This document shows positions 35,539-44,503 of a DNA stretch of 49,816 bases, one piece after another. The stretch lies in NCBI GenBank assembly GCA_947176895.1, contig CAMWSK010000017.1:1-49816 (forward strand), given 5' to 3'. The position numbers and the translations under genes are program-made. This stretch comes from an uncultured Prevotellaceae bacterium (GTDB lineage Bacteria; Bacteroidota; Bacteroidia; Bacteroidales; Bacteroidaceae). How positions within the stretch are numbered: position 1 is the first letter of the stretch; every line of letters starts with the position of its first letter. The notes beneath the pieces are model-generated. The model saw only the letters and a program-made list of their open reading frames with translations. It did not search any database and had not been told where the DNA came from.

Positions 35539-35985
35539 ATGTTGAACACCACCGTTGTAGGATTGGCAAGCGATCATGCCGGCTATCCTCTGAAAGAGTA
35601 CGTCAAGCAATATCTGGACGACCGAGGCATCCGATGGAAGGATTTCGGCACCAACAGCGAGGCTTCGTGCGACTATCCCGATTATGCCCATCCGTTGGCC
35701 AACGCCGTTGAAGCCGGCGACGTGTATCCCGGCATTGCTGTCTGTGGAAGCGGCGAGGGCATCAGCATGACACTGAACAAGCACCAGGGCATCCGTGCCG
35801 GTCTTTGCTGGATGCCTGAGATAGCCCGGCTTGTTCGCCAGCACAACGATGCCAACGTGCTTGTGATGCCCGGCCGGTTCGTCTCGAACGAAGAAGCAAA
35901 AGCCATCATGGATGAGTTCTTCGCCACTGATTTCGAGGGTGGGCGCCACCAGAAAAGAATTGATAAAATCAAAATTCAGGACTAA
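35539..35985 (+). CDS. rpiB: Ribose 5-phosphate isomerase B
   Basis: The 148-residue enzyme interconverts ribulose 5-phosphate and ribose 5-phosphate. It has the RpiB/LacA opening VGLASDHAGYPLKEYV, the YPDYAHPLANAV segment and the active-site loop AVCGSGEGISM, followed by LVRQHNDANVLVMPGRFV. Length is typical. It lies 3 bases after transketolase, which uses its product, so the pairing makes biochemical sense. Confidence 0.94.
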   Translation: MLNTTVVGLASDHAGYPLKEYVKQYLDDRGIRWKDFGTNSEASCDYPDYAHPLANAVEAGDVYPGIAVCGSGEGISMTLNKHQGIRAGLCWMPEIARLVRQHNDANVLVMPGRFVSNEEAKAIMDEFFATDFEGGRHQKRIDKIKIQD

Positions 35986-36009
35986 ACGCCCTTAAAAAAA
36001 GAAACTTAA

Positions 36010-36058
36010 AAAACATGTGTCCCATGGCCGCATTTTCCGACCATGGGACATGTTTTTG
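36010..36058. terminator. Bidirectional terminator between rpiB and the glycosyltransferase gene
   Basis: GTCCCATGG (36019-36027) pairs with CCATGGGAC (36041-36049), and the stem extends outward through ACAT/ATGT with a 2-base bulge. T-rich ends are present on both strands. It serves both converging genes. Confidence 0.7.
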
Positions 36059-36085
36059 TGCGTTTTCCATATTCCGGAAGAACGT

Positions 36086-37057
36086 CTATTTGAAGATTTT
36101 AATCATTTTGAACAGGAACCTCCCCAAACGATAATGACCGCTGTTGGCTATCCTCATCCCTGCAGTCAGGCGCTCGGAAAAGAAAATCTGATAAAGCAAC
36201 GGACGTTTCCGATAATACGGATTGACTTCACGGTAGAGATTGACAAACTCCTCTCCCCGTATCACGCCCATACGGAAAGCCAACTCCTTGGTGGTCCGCT
36301 TCGCATAGTCAAGATATTCCGTGTACGATTCGTCCAACACTTTCGAAAAATGGTCGCAAAACAACAATTGGGAACGAAGCCTCGGCATATTCCGTTTGTG
36401 CGTGATGCTGTTCTTGTTTGAGTGACAATCATAGTGGTAATAAGCCTTGGGAATATAAGACAGCTTGATATCATGACGCAGCAACTCACAATTCACATAC
36501 AAATCCTCCCAACAAATAATCTCTACCGGGAACGAAACATCGTACTTTTTGAACAACGAGCGCCTGACCAGCTTGTTCCACAATCCGCCATGCAGCTTCT
36601 GCATGAGCATCAACTTCAACACACAATCCGAAGTGAGAATGGCCGGCCGACAACTATTATAAATAGTCTTCCTGTGCTTCTCGGTATAGAAATCACACAT
36701 CACCATATCCGCATCCTCGGCTTTTGCCTTTCCGTATAAGTCCGTCAGCATACCAACATCCGTCCAATCGTCGGGGTCAGCGTGAATGACATACTCCCCG
36801 CGTGCATTGTCCAAACCAAACTGACGGGCGGACGACACACCTCCGTTTTGTTTATGAAAAACACGGACACGCGAATCCTTTCGGACGTATTCATCGCAGA
36901 TTGTCCCCGAATTGTCGGGACTTCCGTCATCCACAAGCAGGACCTCAAACTCCCTGAATGTTTGGGAAAGGAGGCTATCCAGACAACGACGGATGAGGGA
37001 CTCGGCCTTATAGACAGGTACAATCACTGAACATTTCACTTCGTTCTTTTCACCCAT
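36086..37057 (-). CDS. Glycosyltransferase family 2
   Basis: The 323-residue protein has the GT-A fold start CSVIVPVYKAESLIRRCLDS, VLLVDDGSPDNSG, NGGVSSARQFGLDNARGEYV and the metal-binding DPDDW region. The C-terminal part (about 190-320) has no membrane segment. It should transfer a sugar from a nucleotide sugar to a glycan or lipid-linked acceptor; donor and acceptor are unknown. It stands alone rather than in a polysaccharide cluster. An in-frame ATG at 37126 would add 23 residues not seen in the family, so the start at 37057 is preferred. Confidence 0.85.
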   Translation of the reverse strand: MGEKNEVKCSVIVPVYKAESLIRRCLDSLLSQTFREFEVLLVDDGSPDNSGTICDEYVRKDSRVRVFHKQNGGVSSARQFGLDNARGEYVIHADPDDWTDVGMLTDLYGKAKAEDADMVMCDFYTEKHRKTIYNSCRPAILTSDCVLKLMLMQKLHGGLWNKLVRRSLFKKYDVSFPVEIICWEDLYVNCELLRHDIKLSYIPKAYYHYDCHSNKNSITHKRNMPRLRSQLLFCDHFSKVLDESYTEYLDYAKRTTKELAFRMGVIRGEEFVNLYREVNPYYRKRPLLYQIFFSERLTAGMRIANSGHYRLGRFLFKMIKIFK

Positions 37058-37468
37058 TCTTTCAAAATCAGTCACAATTGAGAAACTTATATATTCTGTT
37101 GATACGAAAAGTTTATTGTTTAGCAAAACGCTCCATCTCCTTGCAGGAGATGGATTTACCGCATGTAAAGGTACATAAATTATTGATATTCCGGAAAACT
37201 CTCAATCTATATTTTTGAATTTCATCAAGGAAAGTCGTTTTGTTTAACAAGAACGAACTTCCACCATCCGAACATCCCTGACACACAGGATGGTTGTCTT
37301 CTTGTCCATCTCTTGCAAGAAGAGCGTTATTCGGCATTATTGCGTCACGTAATGCACATTGCACTAAGATTTAATTGATCGAAAGATGACATTTTTACTT
37401 CCAAAACATCCCCTATACGGGATAATTGCCTATATTTGTGTAATATTAATCCTTAATATTTCAATCTT
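37058..37468. other. Intergenic interval between divergent glycosyltransferase and hexosaminidase genes
   Basis: No gene is supported here. A perfect 8-base hairpin CCATCTCC/GGAGATGG (37134-37154) lies 77 bases upstream of the glycosyltransferase start, and a minus-strand TACCTTTA (-7 with one mismatch) at 37174-37167 could place it in a long 5' leader. A second imperfect hairpin is at 37263-37294. The 83-residue minus frame at 37127-37364 has no recognisable domain. Confidence 0.4.
37431..37438 (+). promoter_or_regulatory. -7 element of the GH20 gene
   Basis: TATATTTG, 30 bases upstream of the start codon. The -33 region is not clear. Confidence 0.5.
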
Positions 37469-40400
37469 ATGAAGAATTTATTGTTCGCCTTATTGTGCTT
37501 GTCCTGCTCGCTGACAGGAATGCGTGCCACCACCAAGCCCATTGCCAGCACAGACGAGAACACCGTATGGTACATCATACAATTCCTCAACGGCGAAAAC
37601 GCACTGACAGCACAAGGCGACGGAGAAAAAGTAAAGACCGGCGTGCCCACGGGCAAAGCCTCGCAACTGTGGAAACTGGAGGGAACAGACGCCACAGGCT
37701 ATAAACTGACCAGCAAGACGGGCCTGGTGCTTTACACCGAGAATGCCCAACTCAACGGTATGTTCTATGCAAGCTCCACGCCAAACACCTACACGAAGTT
37801 CAAGTTGCAGACCACAACCAACACCACCTATTCCGACGGATGGGTCATTTCGCCCCGCAACAACAACGGCCTGTTCATGAACCAATGGGCCGGTGCCGGC
37901 ACCGGCAAGGAGCTGGGCCTGTGGAACGACCGCAGCGACGGCAACCAACCCCTTGTGTTTATTGAGGAAAGCGAGTTCCTGACCGACGCTTCTCCCCTCC
38001 CCCTCATTCCCTACCCCAACTCCGTTACACGCGGTGAAGGCAATCTCTCCATCAAGGACTTCGTTTCTGTCACCTACACTGACGACGCGGCCAAGCCCAT
38101 CGCCGAGCAATTGGCCGGACAACTCGCCCAAGTTTCCGGAAAGACTTTCGCAACAGAGCTGGCTACCGAAGCAAAAAAGGGCGCCATCAGCTTCGTAAGA
38201 GACGAAACGCTGGCCGAAGAGGAATACAAACTGGAAGTGAATGCCGACGGCATTGTGATTACGGCATCGGCCTATGGCGGTTATTTCTATGGCATGCAGA
38301 CCCTGCGCCAACTGATGCCCGTGGCTATATATAAGGATGAAACCGACAGCGATTGGGAGAACTGGAACGTGCCCTTCGTTACCATCGAAGATAAGCCTAT
38401 CCTGGAATGGCGCGGTTTCCACTTCGATGTCTCCCGCCACTTCTTCACCATGGACGAAGTAAAGAAACTGCTCGATGCCGCAGCCACCTTTAAACTCAAC
38501 CGCTTCCACTGGCATCTGACCGATGACCAAGGCTGGCGCATCGAAATTCCCGAATACCCCAAACTCACCACCATCGGTGCGGAGCGTAAAGGCTCGTTCA
38601 CCTTGGAAGGCGGTGGCGGCAACGGCTACGACAGGTTCTTCGACGACACCCCCTACGGCAAGGGTTGTTTCTTCACGCTGGAGCAATTGAAGGAAATGGT
38701 GGCCTATGCCAAAAAACTTAACATTGAGATCATCCCCGAAATCGACCTTCCCGGTCACATGCAAGCGGTGTTGGCCGCCTATCCCGAGTTCAGTTGCTAT
38801 CCCGACAGAAAGTACGAGGTACGCCTGCTGGGCGGCATCAACCCCGATGTGTTGAACGTGGGTGATGACAAGGTGGTGGACTTCCTCAAATGTGTGCTGG
38901 GTCATGTGGCCGAGACTTTCCCTTACAACTACATCCACCTGGGTGGCGACGAATGCCCCACCACCCGTTGGCAAGAACTGTACAATGCAGCCGGCGACAA
39001 CACCATCAAAAAACGTATGGCAGACAACGGCCTGACCAACGTGGGACAACTGCAACCCTGGCTGGTTCAGGAGTTGGGCAGTTGGTTAAAAGAGACCTAT
39101 AACAAAGACGTTACCGTATGGGACGAGTTGCTGCATTTCTGGGACAATGAGAAATTCACCTTCAAGCCGCTGATTATGGCATGGAACAGCGAGACCCTCG
39201 CCTACAAAGCGTGGAACGAATATGGCTTGGAAAGCATCACCGTACCTTATCAGAAGCTGTACCTGGACTTCCCCCAGGTATATCCCAACCAGGAACTCAT
39301 CGACGAGCCTTACGTAGGAGGATGGGGCGTAAACACCTTGGACGAAATTTACAATTGGAACCCCCTCGCACAGATGCTGAACGGCACGGAAAGCCACATG
39401 CACGGCGTTCAGGGTAACCTTTGGACCGAAACAACCTCGTCTCTTAAGGAGGCCGAATACCAATACTATCCCCGCATATTCGCCCTGAGCGAAATCGCTT
39501 GGCTGCAAAACGACAAAAAGAACTGGATAAGCTTCTATCAACGCATGCAACAGGTGGTAAAGATTCTGGATGCCAAAAACATCATCTATGCCAAACACTT
39601 CATCGAGGGTCCCGAGTACACGCCTCTCGAAGCTCTGCAAGTAGAGGCTGACAAGCTCTTGGCAGACACCCGGGCCGGTCAGGTGGGTTATCCTTCCCAG
39701 GAAGCCTGCGATGCACTGAAGACAGCCCGCGAGAACCTTACCGACAAAGATCAATTGGCCGAGGCCATCGCAGCCTTCAAGGCAGCCCCCCTCACCATGC
39801 CCGAGGCCGGCAAATACTATAAAATCAATTCCGCTTCTACGGCCACCCGCTACCGCTACGACGGTTCGTCCATGTACGTTAGCGACAACACCCTGAAGGT
39901 TCACTACACGCCTCAGACCGAAAACGAAGAACTCTTCCGATTCACTTCCACAGAGGACGGCAAAGGATTCATCCTCACACATGCCACCAGCAACAAGGCA
40001 CTGGTCATCGGAAAGATAAACGAGAATGTTAGTATGAACGCGACAGACGGTACACCCGTCAGCATCACCCGCCCTGCGGCCAACAGACAATACGACTACA
40101 TTCCCGGCGTGATTGTGCTGACAGCCACAGCTGACGCTGAACTCAAAACAAATGCACGCCACCTGTTCAACGACTACAGCGGTATCCTCTCCGCCAACCG
40201 AAACGACACACTCTGCTACGGAGCCACCTGGCGCATCACCGAAGTGGAGAACTATGTGGATTTCCTTCAATCCGTTCTGACAAAATGTGAAGAAATCGTA
40301 GCAACGGCACGACCCGGAGAAGAGGGAGAACCCACCCAAGAGGCCATTGACTTGCTTACCAACGACTTCATCACTCCCGCACGCGAGGCCGTGAAAGGCA

Positions 40401-41038
40401 CCGTAACTCAGGAGAGATACTCCGAACTTGCCGCTGTCTATGACCAATACCTTGCCATTCCCCATGTACCCGTTCACAACGATGTCATCGGCACCATCGA
40501 TTCCAAGTATTACTACAAGATTCAGAACGCATGGAACACAGACAGATATGCCGGTGACAACGGCAGGGGAATCATACTGCCCGGCAACGGCGCAGGCGAC
40601 CGCTACCTGTGGGAGATCCGCAAGAATGCCGACAACACCGTGACGTTCGTAAACAAAGCCACAGGCAACTATCCCTGTGCAAGCGCCACAAACGGCATCG
40701 AACTGAAATCAGGAACCGAACCCACCTCGTGGTGGCTTGCCACGACAACCGTGAATGACGGACGCGAAGTGACCGCCACCTCCATCATGGAGCCAACCAA
40801 ACAATACAGCTGGTACAGCCACGGCCCAAGCACCGTCATCATGCGTCCCTACGACTATGCTGCAGGTGTGTGGAACCTGATTAAGCAAAAAGTCGAGGTG
40901 CCCGTGGGCATCAATGATGTGATTGCAGCCCCCCATGACTCCAAAGGTCATGCCCTCTACGACCTCTCCGGTCGTCGCGTCAGAGAAACCGCCCATGGCA
41001 TCTATATCACCGGCCAAGGGAAAAAGGTGATGAAATGA
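37469..41038 (+). CDS. Large multidomain GH20 beta-N-acetylhexosaminidase
   Basis: The 1189-residue secreted enzyme has a signal peptide (1-20), a ricin-like module (about 25-150), a GH20 N-terminal domain (about 172-310, PLIPYPNSVTRGEGNLSI), the GH20 barrel (about 313-700) and then alternating helical (FIVAR-like) and ricin-like modules to about 1145. The catalytic pair is Asp494-Glu495 in HLGGDECP; WRGFHFDVSRHF and FHWHLTDDQGWRIEIP are also typical. The last 35 residues (ALYDLSGRRVRETAHGIYI, then GKKVMK) look like a T9SS type A sorting tail. It should release terminal GlcNAc or GalNAc from host or dietary glycans at the cell surface. No SusC/D pair is nearby. Confidence 0.9.
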   Translation: MKNLLFALLCLSCSLTGMRATTKPIASTDENTVWYIIQFLNGENALTAQGDGEKVKTGVPTGKASQLWKLEGTDATGYKLTSKTGLVLYTENAQLNGMFYASSTPNTYTKFKLQTTTNTTYSDGWVISPRNNNGLFMNQWAGAGTGKELGLWNDRSDGNQPLVFIEESEFLTDASPLPLIPYPNSVTRGEGNLSIKDFVSVTYTDDAAKPIAEQLAGQLAQVSGKTFATELATEAKKGAISFVRDETLAEEEYKLEVNADGIVITASAYGGYFYGMQTLRQLMPVAIYKDETDSDWENWNVPFVTIEDKPILEWRGFHFDVSRHFFTMDEVKKLLDAAATFKLNRFHWHLTDDQGWRIEIPEYPKLTTIGAERKGSFTLEGGGGNGYDRFFDDTPYGKGCFFTLEQLKEMVAYAKKLNIEIIPEIDLPGHMQAVLAAYPEFSCYPDRKYEVRLLGGINPDVLNVGDDKVVDFLKCVLGHVAETFPYNYIHLGGDECPTTRWQELYNAAGDNTIKKRMADNGLTNVGQLQPWLVQELGSWLKETYNKDVTVWDELLHFWDNEKFTFKPLIMAWNSETLAYKAWNEYGLESITVPYQKLYLDFPQVYPNQELIDEPYVGGWGVNTLDEIYNWNPLAQMLNGTESHMHGVQGNLWTETTSSLKEAEYQYYPRIFALSEIAWLQNDKKNWISFYQRMQQVVKILDAKNIIYAKHFIEGPEYTPLEALQVEADKLLADTRAGQVGYPSQEACDALKTARENLTDKDQLAEAIAAFKAAPLTMPEAGKYYKINSASTATRYRYDGSSMYVSDNTLKVHYTPQTENEELFRFTSTEDGKGFILTHATSNKALVIGKINENVSMNATDGTPVSITRPAANRQYDYIPGVIVLTATADAELKTNARHLFNDYSGILSANRNDTLCYGATWRITEVENYVDFLQSVLTKCEEIVATARPGEEGEPTQEAIDLLTNDFITPAREAVKGTVTQERYSELAAVYDQYLAIPHVPVHNDVIGTIDSKYYYKIQNAWNTDRYAGDNGRGIILPGNGAGDRYLWEIRKNADNTVTFVNKATGNYPCASATNGIELKSGTEPTSWWLATTTVNDGREVTATSIMEPTKQYSWYSHGPSTVIMRPYDYAAGVWNLIKQKVEVPVGINDVIAAPHDSKGHALYDLSGRRVRETAHGIYITGQGKKVMK

Positions 41039-41229
41039 TTCTGTGAAGAGGATTTATGACAGAAAACGAACGATTCGTTCCAAGACTCTGACACGCCCCC
41101 AAAAAGCCTGACAAAAACGCCGTGATGTTTTTAAAAACTCAGCAAGCCTTAAATACACAGCTTGCTTTAATTCAGACCACATCGAACTCACGATAATATA
41201 AAGAATAGTTTTTGAGTGACAAAGTCATG
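41039..41229. other. Intergenic stretch after the GH20 gene
   Basis: It contains GCCTGACAAAAACGCCGTGATG (41106-41127), close to the right flank of array R4 (GCCTGAAACTCCGCGATG), but no dyad units, so it may be a decayed copy of the repeat element. A weak hairpin AGCAAGC/GCTTGCT (41141-41166) follows, ending in TTAATT. Confidence 0.35.
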
Positions 41230-41275
41230 AAAAGACAAGGAGCACCGACCATGAGATCTGTGCTCCTTGTCTTTT
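41230..41275. terminator. Bidirectional terminator between GH20 and Spt genes
   Basis: Two perfect 16-base arms (41230-41245 and 41260-41275) with a 14-base loop and A/T runs at both ends. It is 23 bases past the end of the Spt gene on the minus strand and about 190 bases past the GH20 stop. Confidence 0.85.
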
Positions 41276-41298
41276 ATTATATCAAATGATGCAGGAGA

Positions 41299-42486
41299 CT
41301 ATTTGATGATGCCCAATTCCACGAACACCTTCTTCAGACGCTGAACGCTCAGGTCCACCTGCTCTTTGGTGTGGGTGGCCATCAATGCGTAACGCACCAA
41401 CGTGTCGCTGGGAGCACAGGCAGGAGGAATCACAGGGTTGATGAACACACCCTCCTCGAAAGCACGTGCCACAGCCACGAAAGTCTTTTCAGTGTCGCGC
41501 ACATACAAGGGAATGATGGGACTCTCGGTCTCGCCAATCTCAAAGCCCTCCTCGCGGAAACGCTTTAAGGCATAGTTGGTCACCTCCCACAAGGCGGCAA
41601 TGCGCTCGGGTTCGTTCTGAATGATGTGAAGTGCCTCGCGGGCAGCTGCCGTGGCTGCAGGCGGGCAACTTGCACTGAAAATGTAGGTGCGGGCCGTGTG
41701 GCGGAGCCAATTGATGACGCAACTGTCAGCGGCAATGAAACCGCCAATGCTGGCCAGACTCTTGGAGAAAGTGCCCATAATCAAATCCACATCCTTCGTA
41801 ACGCCGAAGTGGTCGCAAACGCCGCGTCCCTGACGACCGAACACACCGATACCGTGAGCCTCGTCCACCATCAGCGTGGCGTTATACTTCTTCTTCAACT
41901 CCACCATCTTGGGCAGGGGAGCCAAATCACCCTCCATGGAATACACACCGTCCACCACAATCAGCTTGATGGCATCGGGATCACAACGCTTGAGACACTT
42001 TTCCAAATCCTCCATATCGTTGTGTTTGTATTTCAACTGAGTGGCGAAACTCAGTCGACGGCCGTCCACAATAGAGGCGTGGTCACGATCGTCACAGATA
42101 ACATAGTCGCCCTTACCGGCAATCTGACTGATGACACCGCTATTTACGGTGAAACCCGTGCTGAAGCAGAGAGCCTCATCCTTACCAACAAATTCCGCCA
42201 ACTCCTTTTCCAACTGCACGTGTATGTCAAGCGTGCCGTTCAGGAAACGACTGCCGGCACATCCGCTGCCATATTTCTGCATGGCCGCACATCCGGCATC
42301 AATCACACGCTGGTCACCCGTGAGGCCTGTGTAAGCGTTCGACCCGAACATAAGTACCTTGTGTCCGCCCATCATAACCTCTGTACCCTGTTTCCCCTCT
42401 ATTTCCCTGAAATAAGGATAGATACCCTTTGCTTGGAACTCTTGGGGGAGCGTGTAAGATTTCAGTTTGTCTTGTAATAATCCCAT
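41299..42486 (-). CDS. spt: Serine palmitoyltransferase (alpha-oxoamine synthase)
   Basis: The 395-residue PLP enzyme joins serine with an acyl-CoA to start sphingolipid synthesis. It has GSGCAGSRFLNGT (73-85), VDEAHGIGVFG with the PLP-ring Asp208, and the Schiff-base Lys242 in GTFSKSLASIGGF. It begins MGLLQDKLKSYTLPQEFQAKG, as in Bacteroides Spt, rather than like KBL or BioF, but glycine C-acetyltransferase activity cannot be excluded by eye. Bacteroidales membranes contain sphingolipids made by this enzyme. The neighbouring divergent gene codes for a lipid kinase. Confidence 0.88.
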   Translation of the reverse strand: MGLLQDKLKSYTLPQEFQAKGIYPYFREIEGKQGTEVMMGGHKVLMFGSNAYTGLTGDQRVIDAGCAAMQKYGSGCAGSRFLNGTLDIHVQLEKELAEFVGKDEALCFSTGFTVNSGVISQIAGKGDYVICDDRDHASIVDGRRLSFATQLKYKHNDMEDLEKCLKRCDPDAIKLIVVDGVYSMEGDLAPLPKMVELKKKYNATLMVDEAHGIGVFGRQGRGVCDHFGVTKDVDLIMGTFSKSLASIGGFIAADSCVINWLRHTARTYIFSASCPPAATAAAREALHIIQNEPERIAALWEVTNYALKRFREEGFEIGETESPIIPLYVRDTEKTFVAVARAFEEGVFINPVIPPACAPSDTLVRYALMATHTKEQVDLSVQRLKKVFVELGIIK

Positions 42487-42529
42487 AATTTGTTTATTGA
42501 TTATACTACTTAGTTCTAAAATAATGTTA

Positions 42530-42537
42530 CAAAATTA
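42530..42537 (-). promoter_or_regulatory. -7 element of the Spt gene
   Basis: TAATTTTG on the minus strand, 44 bases before the start codon. No clear -33 partner. Confidence 0.45.
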
Positions 42538-42632
42538 GTAAAAAAAAACCACATGCAGCGACTACGGAGAAGTAAAATACCCTCCGGCAGACACTTTTGT
42601 CTATAGCCGTCACCTTTTTGGTGTCTTTTTCC

Positions 42633-42640
42633 TATATTTG
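42633..42640 (+). promoter_or_regulatory. -7 element of the lipid kinase gene
   Basis: TATATTTG followed by C, 20 bases before the start codon. The nearest upstream TTTG is only 12 bases away, so the -33 is uncertain. Confidence 0.45.
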
Positions 42641-42660
42641 CAAGGAAAATACAATTTGAC

Positions 42661-43617
42661 ATGAAGAAGATTTGCTTTATCGTAAATCCCATTTCGGGTA
42701 CCACCAGCAAAAAGAATGTGGTAGGGCTGATACCCAAATATTTCGGAGAACCTGATTTCCATACGGAAATAAAATACACGAAACGCCCGAAGCACGCCAC
42801 AGAACTGGCGGCACAGGCGGTAGACGAGGGATTTGACATCGTGGTGGCCGTGGGAGGCGATGGCACAGTGAACGAGGTGGGGCGCTCGCTGGTACACACA
42901 TCCGCCGCTTTGGGCATCATCCCCTGTGGCAGCGGAAACGGCCTGGCACGCCACCTGTCCATACCCATCAATGTGATGAAAGCCATGAAGATACTGCAGG
43001 AAGCACATATTCAAAAGTTGGATTACGGTAAACTCAATGAACATTTCTTCTTTTGCACCTGTGGTGTTGGCTTCGATGCTTTTGTCAGCGACAAGTTTGC
43101 CCAATCGGGAAAACGCGGCCTCCTTTCCTATGTGGAAAACACGCTGGTGGAGGGCGTCCGTTATAGACCTGAGGAGTATGAGCTGGAGGTGGATGGAGAA
43201 CGGCAGCAGTTCAAAGCCTTTCTGATTGCTTGCGGCAATGCGTCGCAATATGGCAACAACGCCTACATCACGCCCGAGGCATCCATGTCGGACGGACTGA
43301 TAGATGTGACTGTCATGGAACCTTTCGGCTTGATAAGCGCCCCGCAAATTTTGTTACAGATGTTCAACAAATCGTTGAACGAAAACAGTCATATACGCAC
43401 CTTTCGTTGCAAGAGTCTGAAAATATTCAGGAAAAAGCCCGGAGTGGTACATTACGACGGCGACCCCATAACCATTGACGGTGATTTGAATATCAGCATG
43501 GTGGGGAAAGGTATTAACATGGTTGTCAACTCCAATGGCAAAGTAAGGGTATCGCCCATACTGAGAACCTTTACCGAAATATACAGCAGCATCTCAAAAC
43601 GGGTGTGCAACAAATAA
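42661..43617 (+). CDS. Diacylglycerol kinase-family lipid kinase
   Basis: The 318-residue protein has the DAGK catalytic domain: CFIVNPISGTTSKKN at the start, VAVGGDGTVNEVG (about 61-73) with the nucleotide-binding GGDGT, and IPCGSGNGLARHL. The C-terminal lobe ends with DGDPITIDGDLNISMV. The family, which includes DgkB, YegS and sphingosine kinases, phosphorylates lipid hydroxyl groups with ATP. The substrate cannot be read from sequence. Facing the Spt gene across a 174-base gap suggests a sphingoid base or ceramide as one option (inference). Confidence 0.85.
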   Translation: MKKICFIVNPISGTTSKKNVVGLIPKYFGEPDFHTEIKYTKRPKHATELAAQAVDEGFDIVVAVGGDGTVNEVGRSLVHTSAALGIIPCGSGNGLARHLSIPINVMKAMKILQEAHIQKLDYGKLNEHFFFCTCGVGFDAFVSDKFAQSGKRGLLSYVENTLVEGVRYRPEEYELEVDGERQQFKAFLIACGNASQYGNNAYITPEASMSDGLIDVTVMEPFGLISAPQILLQMFNKSLNENSHIRTFRCKSLKIFRKKPGVVHYDGDPITIDGDLNISMVGKGINMVVNSNGKVRVSPILRTFTEIYSSISKRVCNK

Positions 43618-43642
43618 GTATTGGTGTGAACGTCACGGGAAA

Positions 43643-43661
43643 AAGAATCAAAAAGATTCTT
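43643..43661. terminator. Weak hairpin between converging genes
   Basis: AAGAATC and GATTCTT around a 5-base loop in the 76-base gap between the lipid kinase and trmN6 genes. The stem has only 7 pairs, so a terminator role is tentative. Confidence 0.35.
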
Positions 43662-43693
43662 GACGATTTTCCGGACAAACAGGGAAACGGATC

Positions 43694-44395
43694 CTACCAA
43701 AGATAGAAATCAGCCGTCAGCCGGGACAATTGGGCGGAGCGGGAGCCATCGGCGTTCTGCAATACCAAATGCTGCGGAGGCAAGGGAGTACACGTACCCT
43801 TCACATAACACAACATGACACGCTTGGGTGCCTTCGCCGGCACGGTCTGCACCACGCACGACTGCCACAAGTCGAAGTGATGTTCCAGTGCGAGTGCATG
43901 GAAAGCAACACGTTCTGATATGGGTAAAATAACATTAAAGAGGCCGCCGGAGCACAGCAGACAATCGGAACATTCCCACAACTGCGAGAACGCAAGCGAC
44001 CGGGTACTTCGTGCCAACAAGCGTCCTTCACCGGGCGACACCACATGTTCGGAATAAAACGGCGGATTGCATACTATAGTCTGAAAAGTCCCTTCCATTT
44101 CACGCACATCGCCCCGGCGAATTTCTATTCTGTCGGCAAAAGGACTATCCGCAACATTTTCAAGCGCCTGCGATGCGGCCTCCGGCTCTATCTCTATCCC
44201 CACTACCCTACTGGCGGGAAAACGCTGAGCCACCATCAAAGAGACGAGTCCCGTACCAGACCCGATGTCAAGCACCAAATCGCCATCACAGGCCTTGGCC
44301 CATGCTCCGAGGAGAACGCCGTCGGTGCCCACCTTCATAGCACAACGGTCCTGAGAAACGGAAAATTCCTTGAATTGAAATCTGCTTGCTGCCAT
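43694..44395 (-). CDS. trmN6: tRNA1(Val) (adenine37-N6)-methyltransferase family protein
   Basis: The 233-residue protein is a SAM-dependent methyltransferase of the YfiC/TrmN6 family. FQFKEFSVSQDRCAMKVGTDGVLLGAW is the family opening, LVLDIGSGTGLVSLMVAQ is the SAM-binding loop, and IVCNPPFYSEH is the NPPF/Y catalytic motif of N6-adenine methylases. It should methylate A37 of tRNA-Val. In-frame starts at 44404 and 44416 are possible; MAASRFQFKEF fits the family length best. It is divergent from lon. Confidence 0.85.
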   Translation of the reverse strand: MAASRFQFKEFSVSQDRCAMKVGTDGVLLGAWAKACDGDLVLDIGSGTGLVSLMVAQRFPASRVVGIEIEPEAASQALENVADSPFADRIEIRRGDVREMEGTFQTIVCNPPFYSEHVVSPGEGRLLARSTRSLAFSQLWECSDCLLCSGGLFNVILPISERVAFHALALEHHFDLWQSCVVQTVPAKAPKRVMLCYVKGTCTPLPPQHLVLQNADGSRSAQLSRLTADFYLW

Positions 44396-44468
44396 ATACT
44401 TCATACAAAAATACATAATAAATTCCCTATTCCCACTATAAACACTCGTAAAAATGATTTATTTTGCT

Positions 44469-44476
44469 TACTTTTG
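44469..44476 (+). promoter_or_regulatory. -7 element of lon
   Basis: TACTTTTG followed by C, 28 bases before the lon ATG at 44504. It supports the shorter lon start; no clear -33 TTG is at 20 bases. Confidence 0.5.
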
Positions 44477-44503
44477 CATCTCCTTATATATAACAATCGT
44501 AAT

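Noticed and set aside
37127..37364. 83-residue minus-strand frame as a small gene
   Set aside because: No domain or signal peptide, and it runs through two hairpins and a promoter-like element.
37490..39055. 521-residue minus-strand frame
   Set aside because: Antisense to the GH20 catalytic domain; same for the frame at 39086-40477.
44045..44503. 153-residue N-terminal extension of Lon
   Set aside because: It crosses the divergent trmN6 gene and the lon -7 element; Lon has normal length from 44504.
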